Source of the DNA: Bacteroidota bacterium
Lineage (GTDB): Bacteria > Bacteroidota > Bacteroidia > Flavobacteriales > Weeksellaceae
Assembly (NCBI GenBank): GCA_023458535.1
Contig: JAEWYW010000026.1
Coordinates: forward strand, 1-18,923
Reading direction: 5' to 3'
Length of the DNA: 18,923 nucleotides
The translations under genes and the position numbers were made by a program. Numbering within the stretch: the first letter of the stretch is position 1; every line of letters begins with the position of its first letter. Below, in pieces: positions 7,708 to 14,958 of this stretch. Under the pieces are notes generated by a model. That model did no database searches, was not told where the DNA came from, and worked only from the letters and a program-made list of their open reading frames with translations.

Positions 7708-8838
7708 TTAAATATCTAAGGAATTTGAGACGAAATTTACAAAAGAAAAATTGATATTTTCCCATGTATAATTTTCTAAGTATGCATTTCGCGCATTTTG
7801 TGCATGCTCATCATACAAACTTGTATTAAGACGATAATTCGCAATGATATTTACAATTGCATCCACATCGTCTGGATTGACCAGAAAACCAAAATTTGAA
7901 ACATTTAAATGGTTTTCTATGGCCTTAAGTTTAGAATATACTATAGGTTTTCCTGAACCCATATAATAAAAAATTTTTATGGGTAGTGAATGCTGATTTT
8001 CAAAATTCAAAGATCTCAAATCGAAACAAATATCAGCTTTTGCAAGAGCCTTTGAAAAATCTTGGAAAGATGTTGGTTTTTGAATTTGTATATCAACATT
8101 CTTTAATGCCAAAAGATGTTGCTCTAGATTTTTTTCTTCCTTTTTATTAACAGGTGAACCGATAATTAATACTGAATATTGTCCAATATTTCGTCGTTGT
8201 AATTCTTCAAGCACATTAAAAAATCTATTAATACCCTTTTCTTCAGAGATAGCTCCAGTAAAGCATAATGTAATTTTATTTCCAATCTTATTAATATTCT
8301 CGTCAACATATTTTGACGAAGGATAATACGGAAGAAGCATTTTTTTTTTTAAAGGAAACAAGGTTGTCAAAGGTTGCATTTTTTCCTTTTCACCAAAAAT
8401 AAAATGTGTAGTTAAGAAACCGGCAAGGACATGAACACTTAGAAACTGAAGGAATTTAATAGGTTTTAAAAAGAATGCTGTGTTTCTCATCATAGACATC
8501 GAAGGATACCATTCTGTAATATCGTAAATAATACTGCATTTTTTCCGTTTTCTTATTTTGTTGGCTGCAATTACCGCTAGTGGTTCAGAACAAATGATGA
8601 TATCTGCACCGTAGTTTGTACCAATATCTACCATTTTTTTTATTTTTTCATTCACTTTTTTATCTAGGATGGGATAAGATTCTACTTCTATCCCATCTAT
8701 AATTCCGACAAATTCTGAACTTAAACTGGAAATTTTAACAGCATAGCCTGCATTTTTTAACTCAAGAGCTTGGTGATAGAATATTCTATCATCATCGTAT
8801 GAATGGGAAGTAGTTAAAAATAGAACTTTCTGAGGCAT
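7708..8838 (-). CDS. GT-B fold glycosyltransferase (family 4 type)
   Basis: With the start at 8838 the protein has 376 residues: an N-terminal domain beginning PQKVLFLTTSHSYDDDRIF, a linker, and a second Rossmann domain from about residue 188 (ITLCFTGAISEEKG). The donor-binding stretch PIKIFYYMGSGKPIV lies at about 286-300. In many family 4 enzymes the first of the two Tyr is Glu (FEYM), so this position is atypical. The longer frame begins with a TTG at 8883 inside a promoter-like box and was rejected. An 11-base A tract (minus strand) encodes KKKM at 164-167, between the two domains. The likely role is adding a sugar to a lipid-linked glycan in the cytoplasm. It is first in the cassette, ahead of the flippase and asnB. 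Confidence 0.85.
   Translation of the reverse strand: MPQKVLFLTTSHSYDDDRIFYHQALELKNAGYAVKISSLSSEFVGIIDGIEVESYPILDKKVNEKIKKMVDIGTNYGADIIICSEPLAVIAANKIRKRKKCSIIYDITEWYPSMSMMRNTAFFLKPIKFLQFLSVHVLAGFLTTHFIFGEKEKMQPLTTLFPLKKKMLLPYYPSSKYVDENINKIGNKITLCFTGAISEEKGINRFFNVLEELQRRNIGQYSVLIIGSPVNKKEEKNLEQHLLALKNVDIQIQKPTSFQDFSKALAKADICFDLRSLNFENQHSLPIKIFYYMGSGKPIVYSKLKAIENHLNVSNFGFLVNPDDVDAIVNIIANYRLNTSLYDEHAQNARNAYLENYTWENINFSFVNFVSNSLDI
8340..8350 (-). repeat. A11 homopolymer tract inside the glycosyltransferase gene
   Basis: Eleven T on the plus strand read as eleven A on the coding strand, spanning TTA-AAA-AAA-AAA-ATG. By direct reading, one extra A would place a TGA after 12 codons. The tract sits between the two glycosyltransferase domains. 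It is the longest single-base run noticed in any coding region here; the others seen are about eight bases. Confidence 0.9.
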
Positions 8839-8880
8839 TATTAGCTTAAAACCAAATTTTGATTTCTGTTCTGTATTGAA

Positions 8881-8888
8881 CAAAAATA
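8881..8888 (-). promoter_or_regulatory. -7 promoter box of the glycosyltransferase-flippase-asnB run
   Basis: The minus strand reads TATTTTTG, a full match to TAnnTTTG. It lies 43 bases before the chosen ATG at 8838 and just downstream of the terminator of the preceding operon. Its final TTG is the false start of the longer frame. A -33 element is not clear. Confidence 0.55.
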
Positions 8889-8900
8889 AGTTTTTTCAAA

Positions 8901-8935
8901 TAAAAAACCCTTTCGGAAAAAGACTCCAAAAGGGT
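8901..8935 (-). terminator. Intrinsic terminator after the MCE/Fe-S operon
   Basis: On the minus strand a 10-bp stem with one G-T pair (8926-8935 with 8907-8916) encloses a 9-base loop and is followed by a run of T. It closes the unit ending at 8957 and separates it from the glycan cassette. Confidence 0.82.
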
Positions 8936-8956
8936 ATTAGAATATATTTTTTAAGA

Positions 8957-9448
8957 TTAACTCGCATACATTCCTGCCCAGCTTCTTGATAAAGGCTGCA
9001 AGAAATGACTTAGAAAGTCAAGGTACGTATTTTTAGAAAAATCAAATACTTCAATATCTTTAGAGATTTCACCAGATTTTAATCCATTTTTGAAATCCTG
9101 AAGTTTTAGGGTTTTTACTTCTCCATTTTCTACAAAGCTGGCTTTCATTCTGTCGAAAAGACCCAATTCAAACTGGGCATCTAAATCTCTCATCACTTTC
9201 CCTAATGCATCAATACTGCATCCCGAAGCCATTTCCTGCTCTTCATCCACACAAATAATGATGAATTGATTCTTCTCAATCTTAAACGAAGCCGAAAGTG
9301 GTTTGCCATGAGCTGCCCAAGTGGGCAAAAAGTCGAATAAGGTTTCTGTAATTACTTTAGCTTCTTTCGCTGTGAAAGGTCGGGAAGCTGGGTAAATAAT
9401 CACTCTGTAATCGTTGGTCTCTACTATGTTGGATTCTTCAATTTTCAT
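8957..9448 (-). CDS. Conserved Bacteroidota protein of unknown function (often labelled 'ABC transporter ATPase')
   Basis: This 163-residue soluble protein has no signal peptide or membrane helix. It begins with a polar stretch, then VIIYPASRPFTAKEA, a TWAAHGKPL segment (43-51), a hydrophobic strand around FIIICVDE (62-69), GCSIDALGK at 76-84, and a C-terminal LSRSWAGMYAS. From memory, similar proteins beside these Fe-S oxidoreductase genes in flavobacteria carry the label ABC transporter ATPase. I see no Walker A (GxxxxGKS/T), no LSGGQ signature and no Walker B, and the protein is too short for an ABC domain, so that label is not supported. It lies 46 bases after the CCG-domain gene and ends the operon before a terminator. 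The function is unknown; an accessory role for the Fe-S pair is a guess from position. Confidence 0.8.
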   Translation of the reverse strand: MKIEESNIVETNDYRVIIYPASRPFTAKEAKVITETLFDFLPTWAAHGKPLSASFKIEKNQFIIICVDEEQEMASGCSIDALGKVMRDLDAQFELGLFDRMKASFVENGEVKTLKLQDFKNGLKSGEISKDIEVFDFSKNTYLDFLSHFLQPLSRSWAGMYAS

Positions 9449-9494
9449 TGCTTGAAGTTTAAAAATTACACTAAGAATTTCTTCCTAGATTCTT

Positions 9495-10280
9495 CTACAA
9501 ATCGTCTGCTTCGGCAAGAAGTTCAACGATATCTTTTACAGCAACTTCAGTATTTTTATTGAAATGCTTTACACCATCTGTCATCATCGTATTACAGAAC
9601 GGACAACCCGTTGCAATAACTTTCGGGTTTTCAGCCAACGCTTCTTCCGTTCGTTCAATATTGATGTCTATATTTCCTTTCTCAGGCTCTTTAAACATTT
9701 GTGCACCACCAGCACCACAGCACAAACCATTTTGCTTGCAACGCTTCATTTCTACCAATTCAGCATCTAATTTTTCCAACAGCATTCTTGGTGCTTCATA
9801 TTCATCATTTCCTCGTCCTAAATAACACGGATCATGGAAGGTTATTCTTTTGCCTTTAAAACTTCCACCTTCAATTTTCAATCTACCATCTTCCATCAAC
9901 TGTTTTAAAAACTGGGTGTGATGCAACACTTCAAATTTCCCTCCTAAACTTGGATATTCATTTTTTAAAGTATTGAAACAATGTGGACAAGCAGTCACTA
10001 TCTTCTTCACCTCATAAGCATTCAATATCTCAATATTGGTAAGAGCCATCATCTGAAAAATAAATTCGTTACCTGCACGCTTTGCAGGATCTCCTGTACA
10101 AGATTCTTCCTGACCCAGAACTGCAAATTCAACACCTATTTTATTAAGAATCTTACAAAAAGCCTTGGTGATTTTCTTCGCACGGTCGTCAAAACTTCCT
10201 GCACATCCTACCCAAAATAATACTTCGGGAGATTTTCCTTCGGCAGCATATTCTGCCATTGTTTTTATAGTGAAATCCAT
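9495..10280 (-). CDS. (Fe-S)-binding protein with two cysteine-rich CCG domains (HdrB/FadF C-terminal type)
   Basis: The 261-residue soluble protein has two cysteine-rich domains. The second is canonical, with Cys152, Cys187-Cys188 and Cys226-x2-Cys229. The first has Cys26, Ser60-Cys61 and Cys98-x2-Cys101, so one Cys of the usual CC pair is Ser; the segment ESCTGDPAKRAGNE is, as I recall, normal for this subfamily. In the family these domains bind a non-cubane [4Fe-4S] cluster and act in electron transfer, as in HdrB, DsrK, and the C-terminal half of FadF/EMO, the membrane ETF:menaquinone oxidoreductase. Here the domains stand alone, and the missing membrane and ferredoxin part is the gene just upstream, with a 71-base gap. 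A function passing electrons from ETF-linked acyl-CoA oxidation to menaquinone is likely but inferred. Confidence 0.88.
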   Translation of the reverse strand: MDFTIKTMAEYAAEGKSPEVLFWVGCAGSFDDRAKKITKAFCKILNKIGVEFAVLGQEESCTGDPAKRAGNEFIFQMMALTNIEILNAYEVKKIVTACPHCFNTLKNEYPSLGGKFEVLHHTQFLKQLMEDGRLKIEGGSFKGKRITFHDPCYLGRGNDEYEAPRMLLEKLDAELVEMKRCKQNGLCCGAGGAQMFKEPEKGNIDINIERTEEALAENPKVIATGCPFCNTMMTDGVKHFNKNTEVAVKDIVELLAEADDL

Positions 10281-10284
10281 TTAT

Positions 10285-10308
10285 TTAATGTGTTAATGTG
10301 AAAATGTG
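10285..10308. repeat. Three 8-bp tandem repeats (TTAATGTG type)
   Basis: The plus strand holds TTAATGTG twice and AAAATGTG once, back to back, between the two Fe-S genes. AT-rich 8- to 9-base repeats of this kind are, from memory, common in flavobacterial spacers. No function is evident. Confidence 0.8.
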
Positions 10309-10351
10309 ATGATGGATAGCTACCTCCTTATCGAATTTTCAAATCATCTAA

Positions 10352-11683
10352 TTAATTCTCTTTAGCCCAGTTGAGACGGTCTGCCTGGTTATATTGCCAA
10401 GGAGCACCGTTGTTTTCAACATTCGTCATCATCAGATTAAGTTCAGTTGGTGCTGCAGATTGCTCCATTACCAAGAACCTCCTCATATCCATAATAATCG
10501 ACAGTGGATCTAATAACACTGGACAAGCCTCTGTACAAGCATTACAGGTTGTACATGCCCACAGCTCTTCTTTGGTAATATAATCGTTAAGCAGTTTTTT
10601 ACCGTCATCCACGAATTTGCCATTCTTAGCAATATTATCTCCAACAGCTTCCAAACGGTCTCTTGTTTTCATTAATATTAAACGTGGTGACAATTTTTTA
10701 CCTGTTAAGTTGGCCGGACAGTTAGCCGTACATCTTCCACACTCCGTACAAGAATAGGCATTCAATAACTGAACCTGATTAAGATCGAAGACATCTTCGG
10801 CACCAAACTTTGAAGGAGCTTCTTCTGCTTCTCCTCCTGCTGGCGCTGCATATGGATCGGCATTGGGATCCATCATTAATTTAATTTCTTTCGTTACCGA
10901 CGCTAGATTATCAAACTCACCCTTAGGATCTAAATCTGCATACCAAGTACTTGGGAAAGCCAAAATAATATGTAAATGCTTGGAATAATACAAATAATTC
11001 ATAAAGAACAGAATTCCCACAAAGTGAAACCACCAAGCAAAATTTTCTATAAAATGTAAACTTCCATTGCTTAACGATGACAGAAGCGGTGCGAAAAGAT
11101 TTTCACTGATAGGATAGCTCCCTAATAATGGCAGTTCACCTCTCTGCTGAAGAACAAAATCTGAAGTATTCATTGAGAAAAATGCCACCATAAGTGCAAA
11201 TTCAATGATCAAAATCCAATTGGCATCGTGTTTAGGCCAACCGAAAAGCTCTTTCATATTCAATCGTTTCACGCCATAAAAATTTCTTCTGATGAAGAAT
11301 ACCACTACAGCAATAATTACCAATAGCGCTAAAATTTCAAGCGTTGCCGTGAATGCTGAATAAAGAGAGTCTCCTAAAATACTTGCCAGAAAACGGTGTG
11401 TCCCGAAAATACCATCAACAACTATTTCAACCAGTTCAATATTGATGATTACAAAACCCACATACACAAAAACGTGCAAAATACCTGCGATAGGTCGTTT
11501 CATCATTTTGCCCTGTCCTAGAGCAACACGAGCCATGGTCGCCCAACGCTCAGCTTTTCTGTCGTTTCTATAGATAGGTCTTCCTAAAAGAATATTCTTA
11601 TAGATTTTGAATAGGCTTCTTCCAAACAAGCCGAAACCAACTACTAGAAGAATGAAAAAAATAATATTATCAATATATTCCAT
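10352..11683 (-). CDS. Membrane heme b/ferredoxin electron-transfer protein (NarI-like plus two [4Fe-4S]; FadF/EMO N-terminal type)
   Basis: The 443-residue protein joins a membrane part to a ferredoxin part. There are about five helices, at roughly 5-28, 66-92, 107-132, 156-175 and 212-242. His70, His210, His220, His236 and His238 in or near them are candidates for heme b ligands, as in NarI-type subunits. A linker rich in Ala, Glu and Pro (about 275-295) leads to two cluster motifs: Cys312, Cys315, Cys318, Cys322 and Cys377, Cys380, Cys383, Cys387. This matches the N-terminal two thirds of FadF/EMO proteins, in which CCG domains follow on the same chain. Here they are a separate downstream gene, so the two products probably form one complex. 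It starts 15 bases after the MCE gene. The likely electron acceptor is menaquinone, by family analogy only. Confidence 0.88.
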   Translation of the reverse strand: MEYIDNIIFFILLVVGFGLFGRSLFKIYKNILLGRPIYRNDRKAERWATMARVALGQGKMMKRPIAGILHVFVYVGFVIINIELVEIVVDGIFGTHRFLASILGDSLYSAFTATLEILALLVIIAVVVFFIRRNFYGVKRLNMKELFGWPKHDANWILIIEFALMVAFFSMNTSDFVLQQRGELPLLGSYPISENLFAPLLSSLSNGSLHFIENFAWWFHFVGILFFMNYLYYSKHLHIILAFPSTWYADLDPKGEFDNLASVTKEIKLMMDPNADPYAAPAGGEAEEAPSKFGAEDVFDLNQVQLLNAYSCTECGRCTANCPANLTGKKLSPRLILMKTRDRLEAVGDNIAKNGKFVDDGKKLLNDYITKEELWACTTCNACTEACPVLLDPLSIIMDMRRFLVMEQSAAPTELNLMMTNVENNGAPWQYNQADRLNWAKEN

Positions 11684-11698
11684 GGGAAAAATTAGTCT

Positions 11699-12658
11699 TT
11701 ATTTTTCTTTTGTGCTGCTATTTTTACCGAAAACAGAGAAATTCAAATATCTCTTAGGATTTGCTTTTAGATCTTCAATTAAAGAATTTAGATTGGTAGA
11801 TGCAGAATTCAGGTTGTTATACAATTGTTCATCTTTCATCAATTTACCCAAACTTCCTTGTCCGTCATTTACACCTGCAATTACTTGGTTCAGTTTATCT
11901 ACCGTATTATCCAAATTAGCAATGGTTGCATTGAGTCTTTGGGTATCAATACTCTGAGCGAGATTTCCATATTTATCGATAGCTACCCTAGCACTGCTAA
12001 CCGTTACGTCAGCATTATCCAAAACCCTCTGCAATTTAGGGTCGTTATTAGCAACTAATGAATTAACACTACCAGAAGTTCCTTCCAGCGATCCTACTGT
12101 CTTATTAAGGTTGGCCAATAAAGCTCTGATTTCCGCTCTGTTTTGTTCATCTACAATTTGGTTGGCACTCAACATTAAAGAATCCACACGGTGTAAAACT
12201 ACCTGTAGTTGATCTTTTACAGGGCCTACCTGCGAACTTAGATTATTCAACATCGACAATTTGAAACCTCCTTGCAGAGTATCTCCATCCTTAGCCTCTT
12301 CACCACCATATGCGAGATTAACGCGCATCTCTTTACCGGACATTAATCCTGGTTCAAAAATTTCAAGACTGGATTTTTTTGAAAATTTAAAATTATCATC
12401 AACAGTAATTTTCACTACGAAATGAATTTTACCGTCTTTGTCTGTTATTGGTGTTATTTTGTCCACCTGCCCTACTTTCAGACCATTAATGGACACTGCG
12501 CTTGAACGTTCCAATCCTTCGACATTATCATATTTTGCATAAAATATATTATCTGTACTGAAAAGATTTTTACCTTTCATAAACTGGAATAGCAATACAA
12601 ATCCCACAATGGCAATTAATGCAATTATCCCAGCTTTCAGTTCTTTACTTATGTTCAC
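11699..12658 (-). CDS. MCE domain protein (MlaD-like lipid transport component)
   Basis: With a GTG start at 12658 the protein has 319 residues: one N-terminal membrane anchor (about 9-26, IIALIAIVGFVLLF), an MCE domain at about 36-116 containing GLKVGQVDKI and EIFEPGLMSGKEMRVNL, and a long helical tail with repeated Asn/Leu/Asp patterns such as NLDNTVDKLNQVI. MCE proteins form periplasmic rings or tubes that carry phospholipids between membranes, usually with an MlaE permease and MlaF ATPase, neither of which is in the window. The longer frame begins with a TTG inside a -7 box and was rejected; the sequence from NISKELKAG onward fits the family start. The gene opens the operon, 15 bases ahead of the membrane Fe-S gene. 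Confidence 0.87.
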   Translation of the reverse strand: MNISKELKAGIIALIAIVGFVLLFQFMKGKNLFSTDNIFYAKYDNVEGLERSSAVSINGLKVGQVDKITPITDKDGKIHFVVKITVDDNFKFSKKSSLEIFEPGLMSGKEMRVNLAYGGEEAKDGDTLQGGFKLSMLNNLSSQVGPVKDQLQVVLHRVDSLMLSANQIVDEQNRAEIRALLANLNKTVGSLEGTSGSVNSLVANNDPKLQRVLDNADVTVSSARVAIDKYGNLAQSIDTQRLNATIANLDNTVDKLNQVIAGVNDGQGSLGKLMKDEQLYNNLNSASTNLNSLIEDLKANPKRYLNFSVFGKNSSTKEK

Positions 12659-12679
12659 TGTTGTTTTTTTTATAATGAG

Positions 12680-12687
12680 CAAATATA
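12680..12687 (-). promoter_or_regulatory. -7 promoter box of the MCE/Fe-S operon
   Basis: The minus strand reads TATATTTG, a full match to TAnnTTTG. It implies a leader of about 15 bases ahead of the GTG at 12658, with an A-rich stretch in place of a Shine-Dalgarno. The last TTG of the box is the false start of the longer frame. Confidence 0.6.
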
Positions 12688-12731
12688 AGACATTTTTTAT
12701 TTACTCATGGCTTATCCGTTGTTCGGTAAAT

Positions 12732-12766
12732 ACAAAAATAAAGCGACAATTTCTTGTCGCTTTATT
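12732..12766 (-). terminator. Intrinsic terminator of the PpiD-like gene
   Basis: A perfect 13-bp stem (12737-12749 with 12754-12766) with a 4-base loop stands 18 bases after the PpiD-like stop. On the minus strand it is followed by a short T-rich stretch. It separates this gene from the MCE operon. Confidence 0.87.
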
Positions 12767-12784
12767 CTATGTTTAATAATAAGA

Positions 12785-14923
12785 TTATTGTTGACTTATT
12801 TTATCCCAGATATCAATTCTATAATCTTTAATATCTGCGTTGTCTTGCAAACTCTTCAACCAAGCTTGTCCGAACATTCCGGCATTTCTTTGAGTATTAG
12901 ATTCTGCGAATTGTTTTGCATCGCCAGGCTGCTTATTGATAGTTTCAGATTTTTTAATCACCATATAAACACCGGTAGCACCTTCCACTGGATTAGATAA
13001 TTTGCCTTTTGCCACACCAAAAGCAGCTCCTGCAACTCTAGGCTCCATGGCTCCTCCAACTGTTGGATTTAATAAATTAACCTGTGCAGCTTGTTTTGTG
13101 GTACCAAACATAGAAGCAACTTTTTCTAGATTAGCTGGTTTTGCAGCATTGATCTTAGCAGCTATTTGTTTTGCAGCCAATTCATTTTTTACTACTGTTT
13201 CTATTTGATCTCTCACAGATTCAGGATCTACTAAACCTTTTTCCTGCTTCCCGTTCAGATAAGCAATAATTTTATCACCTGTTCCCTCCACATTAAAGAG
13301 TTCTGTATCTCCTTTCTCTCTCTTCTTATCAAATGCCCAAGCGATGATGTCTCCATCTTTATCCGTTCCCAAACCTTGAAGTTGACCGTCAAAACGTTTG
13401 GCCATTTTAGCATTTGAATACTGATAGTTGGCTTTTTTCGCAATATTTACAAAATCATTGAAAGACTTACCCTGAACTTGTTGTATGAATCTTCTGGCAT
13501 TTTTATCCACCTCAGCTTCAGTTTTGTCCGAAGGTTTTATCTCTTTTACAAGGTTAGCCACTTTATAGCCCATCGTTCCCGCTTTCTTATCATCAACTCT
13601 AATGATGTGATATCCGAAATTGGTCTCTTGTAAACCAATGCTACCCCTAGTATTGTTGGCTAAGAATGATAAATACCCTGGCGCAAAAGACGATGAAGGT
13701 GTTGTCCAACCCACACTACCACCTCTTTCGGCAGCACCTGGTTCATCAGACAGTTTCAATTCTTCATTAAATTTCGCTGGATTGGCTTTGATAATCGCTA
13801 AAAGGGAATCTGCAATTTTTTTAGCTTCCTCTTTAGTTCTTGTCGCTTCAGATCTTTCTGCACCTTTATAACCAATTAAAATATGGCTAGACATGGTAGA
13901 GTCTGAAGGTTTTTTATCGATTAATTTAGATACTACATAAAAATTTTGCTCTTTATACGGTCCAAAAATTTGACCCACAGAAGCGCCTTCAATCTGACCA
14001 GCAAGCGTTTGAGGCAATTGGTTTGGAGCTACATACTGCGGCATATAAGGAATATCTGAATTTAAAGAAACAAACATCGAATCGTTGGTTGTATTCTGGA
14101 AGTTTTCTGTTGTTCCGTTAACACCACCAGAGAATAAATTGGTAATCTCCTTTTGAGTAATAGCCTCATCTTCAGCACTTGCTTTAGCAGGAAAATATAC
14201 CAACCCGATATTTCTGGCAGGATCTGTTTTGAACATAACAGGATGCTTGTTTACATAGTTGGCTAAATCTTGGGTAGTTACTTTGATGTTATTTTTTTGA
14301 AGGTAAGTGGCATAATCTACCTTTACAAAATCAATATCTGCTAACTGATCTCTTTCTTTCATCAACTCCTCAGCTTCCTTTTTTCCTGTAGTAACACCTG
14401 CAGAAACGTTGGCAAATACTTGGCGAGCCATCATTCTGTATTCAATAGATTTTCTGGTTTTCATCCATTGGTTGAATCCTTCAGGGCTCATATTTTTAAG
14501 ATCCTCAACCTGCTTTTTAATTTCCTGAGTTTTAAAGTTTCCTTTCTCATCGAAATTCTGCTGATTCTGTGCAAACATTGGATCGTATTGAAGTTGGTTC
14601 CAGAAGTAGTCTTCCGTCATCTCAAACCCCATTTTTTCGAATTGTTGCTTGATAAGTTTAGATTGTACAAGCATTTGCCATGCTTGCTCTTCTAAACCAT
14701 TTTTAGGCTGACCTTGTTGTTCCGCTTGTTGTTGCAATACGAAAAGTTGATCATTAAACTCCTCACGTGTAATTTTCTCACCGTTTACTTTTCCTAAAAC
14801 ATCCGGATTTTTACCAAAAAACTTATCAAAAGTTTCTGGGTTTACCAAGAATGCCAATAATGCCAATGCAATTACTGTCATTAATAGCCAAGGCTTACTC
14901 CTAATCTTTCCTAAAATAGCCAT
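12785..14923 (-). CDS. ppiD: PpiD/SurA-like periplasmic peptidyl-prolyl isomerase and chaperone
   Basis: The 712-residue protein has an N-terminal membrane anchor at about 12-27, with Lys and Arg before it, so the bulk faces the periplasm. The segment after it (VLGKVNGEKITREEFNDQL, 42-60) is the usual start of a SurA/PpiD chaperone domain. A parvulin (PPIC) domain spans about 345-445, from SSHILIGYKG to NFGYHIIRVD, with the GGSVGW segment at 401-406. A second, degenerate parvulin-like region may lie near 600-690. The length is close to that of Bacteroidota PpiD proteins. The family helps fold proteins leaving the Sec translocon. It is a single-gene unit with a promoter box upstream and a terminator downstream, divergent from lon, so the two quality-control genes share one spacer. 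Confidence 0.9.
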   Translation of the reverse strand: MAILGKIRSKPWLLMTVIALALLAFLVNPETFDKFFGKNPDVLGKVNGEKITREEFNDQLFVLQQQAEQQGQPKNGLEEQAWQMLVQSKLIKQQFEKMGFEMTEDYFWNQLQYDPMFAQNQQNFDEKGNFKTQEIKKQVEDLKNMSPEGFNQWMKTRKSIEYRMMARQVFANVSAGVTTGKKEAEELMKERDQLADIDFVKVDYATYLQKNNIKVTTQDLANYVNKHPVMFKTDPARNIGLVYFPAKASAEDEAITQKEITNLFSGGVNGTTENFQNTTNDSMFVSLNSDIPYMPQYVAPNQLPQTLAGQIEGASVGQIFGPYKEQNFYVVSKLIDKKPSDSTMSSHILIGYKGAERSEATRTKEEAKKIADSLLAIIKANPAKFNEELKLSDEPGAAERGGSVGWTTPSSSFAPGYLSFLANNTRGSIGLQETNFGYHIIRVDDKKAGTMGYKVANLVKEIKPSDKTEAEVDKNARRFIQQVQGKSFNDFVNIAKKANYQYSNAKMAKRFDGQLQGLGTDKDGDIIAWAFDKKREKGDTELFNVEGTGDKIIAYLNGKQEKGLVDPESVRDQIETVVKNELAAKQIAAKINAAKPANLEKVASMFGTTKQAAQVNLLNPTVGGAMEPRVAGAAFGVAKGKLSNPVEGATGVYMVIKKSETINKQPGDAKQFAESNTQRNAGMFGQAWLKSLQDNADIKDYRIDIWDKISQQ

Positions 14924-14950
14924 CTTTTATAAATCGTTTTTATCAGTTTG

Positions 14951-14958
14951 CGAAAATA
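14951..14958 (-). promoter_or_regulatory. Candidate -7 box for the PpiD-like gene
   Basis: The minus strand reads TATTTTCG, one base from TAnnTTTG and the same TAnnTTCG form as the box before the AI-2E gene. It would give a leader of about 20 bases. No -33 element is evident. Confidence 0.4.

Noticed and set aside
9559..9825. Plus-strand open frame opposite the CCG-domain gene
   Set aside because: It is antisense to a strongly conserved gene with intact Cys motifs; the peptide is a shadow of that coding sequence.
9495..10280. Missing Cys in the first CCG domain as a sign of a degenerate gene
   Set aside because: The SCTGDPAKRAGNE form is, as far as I recall, usual for this subfamily, and all other cluster Cys residues are present.
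10322..10329. Shine-Dalgarno-like AAGGAGGT on the minus strand upstream of the CCG-domain gene
   Set aside because: It is about 41 bases before the start codon, with no start codon at a usable distance, and this phylum rarely uses such sites. Probably chance.
12707..13000. Plus-strand open frame of 97 codons
   Set aside because: It crosses the terminator of the PpiD-like gene and overlaps the 3' end of that well-supported gene on the other strand; the peptide shows no recognisable features.
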